Part shown: positions 61,584 through 64,000 of the stretch, in pieces
How the letters are laid out: every line of letters starts with the position of its first letter
Position numbering within the stretch: the stretch's first letter is position 1
Assembly: GCA_963739625.1 (NCBI GenBank)
Contig: CAVUAU010000004.1
Coordinates: 1 to 64,000 of the forward strand
Source: Salinimicrobium sp963739625
GTDB taxonomy: Bacteria; Bacteroidota; Bacteroidia; Flavobacteriales; Flavobacteriaceae
DNA: 64,000 nucleotides
Direction: 5' to 3'
Made by a program: the position numbers and the translations under genes
The notes under the pieces: generated by a model
Database searches by the model: none
What the model was told of the DNA's origin: nothing
What the model saw: only the letters and a program-made list of their open reading frames with translations

Positions 61584-62631
61584 TTATATCTTTTTCCCTT
61601 GTTTTTTAAGTACATTTTCGGTGAGTTCAAGATATTCCTGTCTATTTCTGAAAATATCTATCGCCTTGTAGACGGCCTCCTGAAAAGAGTGATGATCGGC
61701 TTCATTCTTACCTGCAATTTCATAAGCTGTACCATGATCGGGGGAAGTTCTAACCTTGACTAAGACCGGCGGTAAAGTTTACGCCATTTCCGAAGGAAAG
61801 CGTCTTAAACGGAATAAGTCCCTGATCGTGATAAGCAGCTACAACCGCATCAAAGTTCTTGTAGTTGCCCGAACCAAAAAAGCTGTCGGCCGAATAAGGG
61901 CCAAAAATGATCTTTCCGCTGTTCCTTATCTTTTCAAGAGTTGGTTTTAGAATTTCTTCATCTTCTTTCCCAATTACTCCGCTGTCTCCGCTATGCGGAT
62001 TGATTCCCAGCACGGCGATCTTTGGCTGTGCGATCTGGAAATCCTGCTGCAAAGCCTTATATATGATCTTTATCTTCTTTTCTATGAGCTGAGGAGTGAT
62101 GGTGGCCGCCACATCTTTCACCGCCACATGATCTGTTAGCAAGCCCACTCTCAGGGTATCTGTGATCATGAACATAAGACTTTCTCCTTCCAGTTCTTTT
62201 GCCAGATAATCTGTATGCCCCGGAAACTTGAAATTTTCGCTTTGAATGGTATGCTTATTAATAGGAGCAGTTACCAATACGTCAACATCGCCCTTTTTTA
62301 ATGCCGCCGTGGCCGCTTCAAGAGATTTAAAGGCGTAGGCTCCTGCGTCTTTATCTTCGGTTCCAAAATTTACATTTACGTTTTCCTTCCACACGTTCAC
62401 AACGTTCACCTTACCATCAATGGCCTGGGAAGCATCTTCCACACCCTGGAAGTTAATTTCTGAATTGTATCTCTTTTTAAAGAAGGTAATGAGCTTAGCC
62501 GAAGCAAAGATCACGGGTGTACAAAGCTCGAGCATCCTCACATCCTCAAAAGTCTTCAGCACGATCTCACTTCCAATGCCGTTGAGATCTCCAATACTTA
62601 TTCCTACTTTTATTTTCCCGGCTGACTTCAT
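61584..62631 (-). CDS. pdxA: 4-hydroxythreonine-4-phosphate dehydrogenase (frameshifted)
   Basis: About 349 residues after restoring one base near 61758. Motifs: KVGISIGDLNGIGSEIVLK, VTAPINKHTIQ, FPGHTDYLAKE with a metal-binding His, RVGLLTDHVAVKDV, LGINPHSGDSGVIGKEDEEI and VVAAYHDQGLIPFKTLSFGNGVNFT. The corrected tail RTSPDHGTAYEIAGKNEADH contains the final conserved block. It oxidises 4-phosphohydroxy-L-threonine in pyridoxal 5-phosphate synthesis. The start MKSAGKIKV at 62631 is preferred because the alternative at 62661 falls in the promoter -7 element. Divergent from ribE. Confidence 0.94.
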
Positions 62632-62660
62632 TCCCCGTATTTGTTTTAATTTTATGCTCA

Positions 62661-62668
62661 CAAAGGTA
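62661..62668 (-). promoter_or_regulatory. Promoter -7 element of pdxA
   Basis: Minus strand TACCTTTG, a full match to TAnnTTTG, 30 bases before the chosen pdxA start and overlapping the upstream region of ribE. Confidence 0.6.
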
Positions 62669-62684
62669 ACTAATAAATACAGAA

Positions 62685-63270
62685 ATGTTCACAGGCATTA
62701 TTGAAGAACTGGGCGAGATCAAGAGGCTCGAAAAGCAGGATGGCAACCTCAATATAACCGTCAAAGCAGGAATGACTCCCCAACTGAAGATCGATCAAAG
62801 CGTTGCTCACAACGGAGTTTGTTTGACGGTGGTGAACATACAGGACGACCTATATACTGTGACCGCAATTTCTGAAACTCTCGACAAGACTAATCTGGGA
62901 GACCTTAAAGAGGGAGATGAAGTTAACCTGGAGCGCGGGATGAAACTGGGAGCCCGCCTGGACGGTCATATTGTGCAGGGGCACGTCGATCAAACAGCGG
63001 TTTGTACCAGGATAGTGGAGAACGATGGCAGCTGGGAATTTACTTTTGAATATGACCCGCAGTTGCAGAACATCACCATAGAAAAAGGTTCTATCACAGT
63101 AAATGGAGTAAGCCTAACGGTTGTGAACTCCCAAAAAAGTGAATTTAGCGTGGCTATTATTCCTTTTACCTACGAGCATACCAATTTCAAAAATTTCAAG
63201 GAAGGAACTGATGGTGAACCTGGAATTTGATGTTATTGGCAAATATGTGAAAAGACTTACAGAACTATAG
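62685..63270 (+). CDS. ribE: Riboflavin synthase alpha chain (frameshifted near the end)
   Basis: About 195 residues in two homologous lumazine-binding barrels. Repeat 1: MFTGIIEELGEIKRL and QSVAHNGVCLTVVNI. Repeat 2: GHIVQGHVDQTAVCTRI and GSITVNGVSLTVVNSQ. One extra G near 63212 breaks the last 20 codons; the corrected end reads GTMVNLEFDVIGKYVKRL and stops at 63268-63270. It dismutates two 6,7-dimethyl-8-ribityllumazine molecules to riboflavin. Its corrected 3-prime end overlaps by about 6 bases the end of the convergent exported-protein gene. Also called ribC in some species. Confidence 0.93.
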
Positions 63271-63549
63271 ACTTCCTTTGCCCTCACACCGTATCAAGAA
63301 GAAACTTCCCAGGCAAAGTCCTGCAAAAAAAAGAGGAACAAGATAATCGTTGATAGGCAGACATAGCCCGGGTGGTGGGGAAACTCCTCCTCCCGTACCA
63401 TCTTTTCCTTCTGAACAGGGAACAGTGGGATCCTGAGTTGTTGTTGTGGCCATATAAGGCGGAGGCGGTTCAGTTTGAGCAATAACAGTAGTGTTAGCGA
63501 AAAAGATCAGCCAAAAAATAAGCACAAGAAATCTTCCTCTTTTTGTCAT
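63265..63549 (-). CDS. Small exported protein with PID-CTERM-like tail, paralogue 1
   Basis: 94 residues. An N-terminal signal peptide (FLVLIFWLIFFANTTVIAQ) is followed by about 40 residues rich in Pro, Thr and Gly, then a C-terminal block PPPGLCLPINDYLVPLFFAGL and a short basic end. The order proline-rich stretch, P-I-(D/N), one hydrophobic helix, basic end resembles the PID-CTERM sorting signal described for Bacteroidota. The second paralogue lies 70 bases upstream. The function is unknown. Confidence 0.65.
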   Translation of the reverse strand: MTKRGRFLVLIFWLIFFANTTVIAQTEPPPPYMATTTTQDPTVPCSEGKDGTGGGVSPPPGLCLPINDYLVPLFFAGLCLGSFFLIRCEGKGSL

Positions 63550-63618
63550 TGTCCTAAAAGAACAAATCTAAAAAAAGAAATTACAAAAATGTGTAGTTAA
63601 TCGATTAAATCCTGCTCT

Positions 63619-63957
63619 TTAGCGATTCTTATCGTTTTTAATGTTTTCCGCTTCCAAGGGTTTTGGTCCGTTTTTTTCAATTTTCCACAATTTAAAACCT
63701 CCAAGTAGAAGTCCCGAAATGAAAAGCGGAAGGAGATAATCGTTTATTGGGAGACAAAATCCCGGCGGTGGAGGGCGGACTGCCTTTGCCGTTTTCACCG
63801 CTTGGCCCCGGATCACAAGGTGGTCCAAGGTTTCCCGGAGCTCGTTGAGCATTTGCCCTGGGAGCGAGGAGGTCCCTGATTTTCTTGTGCATAGCCCATG
63901 GAGCCCCAGGCATAAAAAAGCCGCAAAAAAAAGTAAATATTTCAGCGTTTTTTTCAT
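63619..63957 (-). CDS. Small exported protein with PID-CTERM-like tail, paralogue 2 (frameshifted)
   Basis: About 112 codons, with the frame changing at least twice between 63760 and 63910. The beginning MKKTLKYLLFFAAFLCLGLHG is a signal peptide; a second frame continues YAQENQGPPRSQG, a plausible cleavage site. A third gives GPPCDPGPSGENGKG, similar to the low-complexity middle of paralogue 1. The first frame resumes with PPPPGFCLPINDYLLPLFIS, nearly identical to the tail of paralogue 1. It ends with a longer charged tail (LWKIEKNGPKPLEAENIK). The pair is a tandem duplication. Bases 63958-64000 hold nothing I can identify. Confidence 0.6.
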   Translation of the reverse strand: MKKTLKYLLFFAAFLCLGLHGLCTRKSGTSSLPGQMLNELRETLDHLVIRGQAVKTAKAVRPPPPGFCLPINDYLLPLFISGLLLGGFKLWKIEKNGPKPLEAENIKNDKNR

Positions 63958-64000
63958 GTCTTAGTTGTGACCATCAGTTAAACTGCACTCTTATATTTCT

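Overview
The window is two pieces of DNA of different origin joined near position 4,850. Bases 1 to about 4,850 are very GC-rich, carry actinobacterial-type codon use, and hold the remains of two large uncharacterised proteins whose reading frames are broken every few hundred bases. From about 4,851 to 64,000 the sequence is AT-richer Bacteroidota DNA, most likely Flavobacteriaceae of the Gramella/Salegentibacter/Salinimicrobium kind. The pointers are Bacteroidota promoters of the TTTG-N19-TAnnTTTG type, few Shine-Dalgarno sequences, an IPExxxVDY-family protein beside pyruvate kinase, a TSP3-repeat OmpA protein, and the gene orders acpP-fabF-rnc and DUF177-rpmF/fabH-accB-accC. The join fuses the end of an actinobacterial-type reading frame in frame to the last third of a TolC-family efflux protein. 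A chimeric contig is the simplest explanation.

Layout of the flavobacterial part. 4.9-8.5 kb: TolC tail, DUF5996, a YCII lipoprotein, a CYTH protein and two NAD(P)-binding proteins. 8.6-18.6 kb: dinB, pyk, an IPExxxVDY protein, rnc-fabF-acpP on the minus strand, then purN-rnhA, a PfkB kinase and a long PurF-like enzyme on the plus strand. 19-25 kb: a sodium-translocating decarboxylase operon (carboxyltransferase, gamma, biotin carrier, beta), pckA and a universal stress protein. 25.7-33 kb: lpxH, an MhqO/MhqD-like pair, queD, a prolyl-hydroxylase-like oxygenase, small membrane proteins, an enoyl-CoA hydratase, a MATE exporter, a GNAT acetyltransferase and tRNA-Ala. 33.3-43.5 kb: lipoprotein, hydrolase and AddB-like nuclease, then ompA, kbl and an AddA-like helicase-nuclease. 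43.7-55 kb: superoxide dismutase, recJ, rsmI, tdk-alr-mscL, asd, prolyl oligopeptidase and an ABC ATPase. 55-64 kb: Gre-factor-like protein, mtgA, an amine-oxidase-like FAD protein, accC-accB-fabH, rpmF-DUF177, pdxA, ribE and two paralogous exported proteins with a PID-CTERM-like tail.

The gene content is chromosomal housekeeping: fatty-acid initiation, purine, riboflavin and PLP synthesis, recombination and repair, and gluconeogenic C3/C4 carbon flow. I see no phage, insertion sequence, CRISPR array or defence island. At least a dozen genes, including normally indispensable ones (asd, accC, ribE, recJ), are split by single-base indels, often next to homopolymers. This points to uncorrected long-read consensus errors rather than pseudogenes, and those genes are listed at their reconstructed full extent.

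The more unusual content is intergenic. There is a near-identical 78-bp terminator-ended element in two copies (18.65 kb and 44.43 kb) that looks like a duplicated small RNA. A family of short palindromes is built on AAAAATGNCATTTTT. Three inverted repeats of exactly 33 nt share architecture but differ in sequence. Other dispersed repeats are also present.
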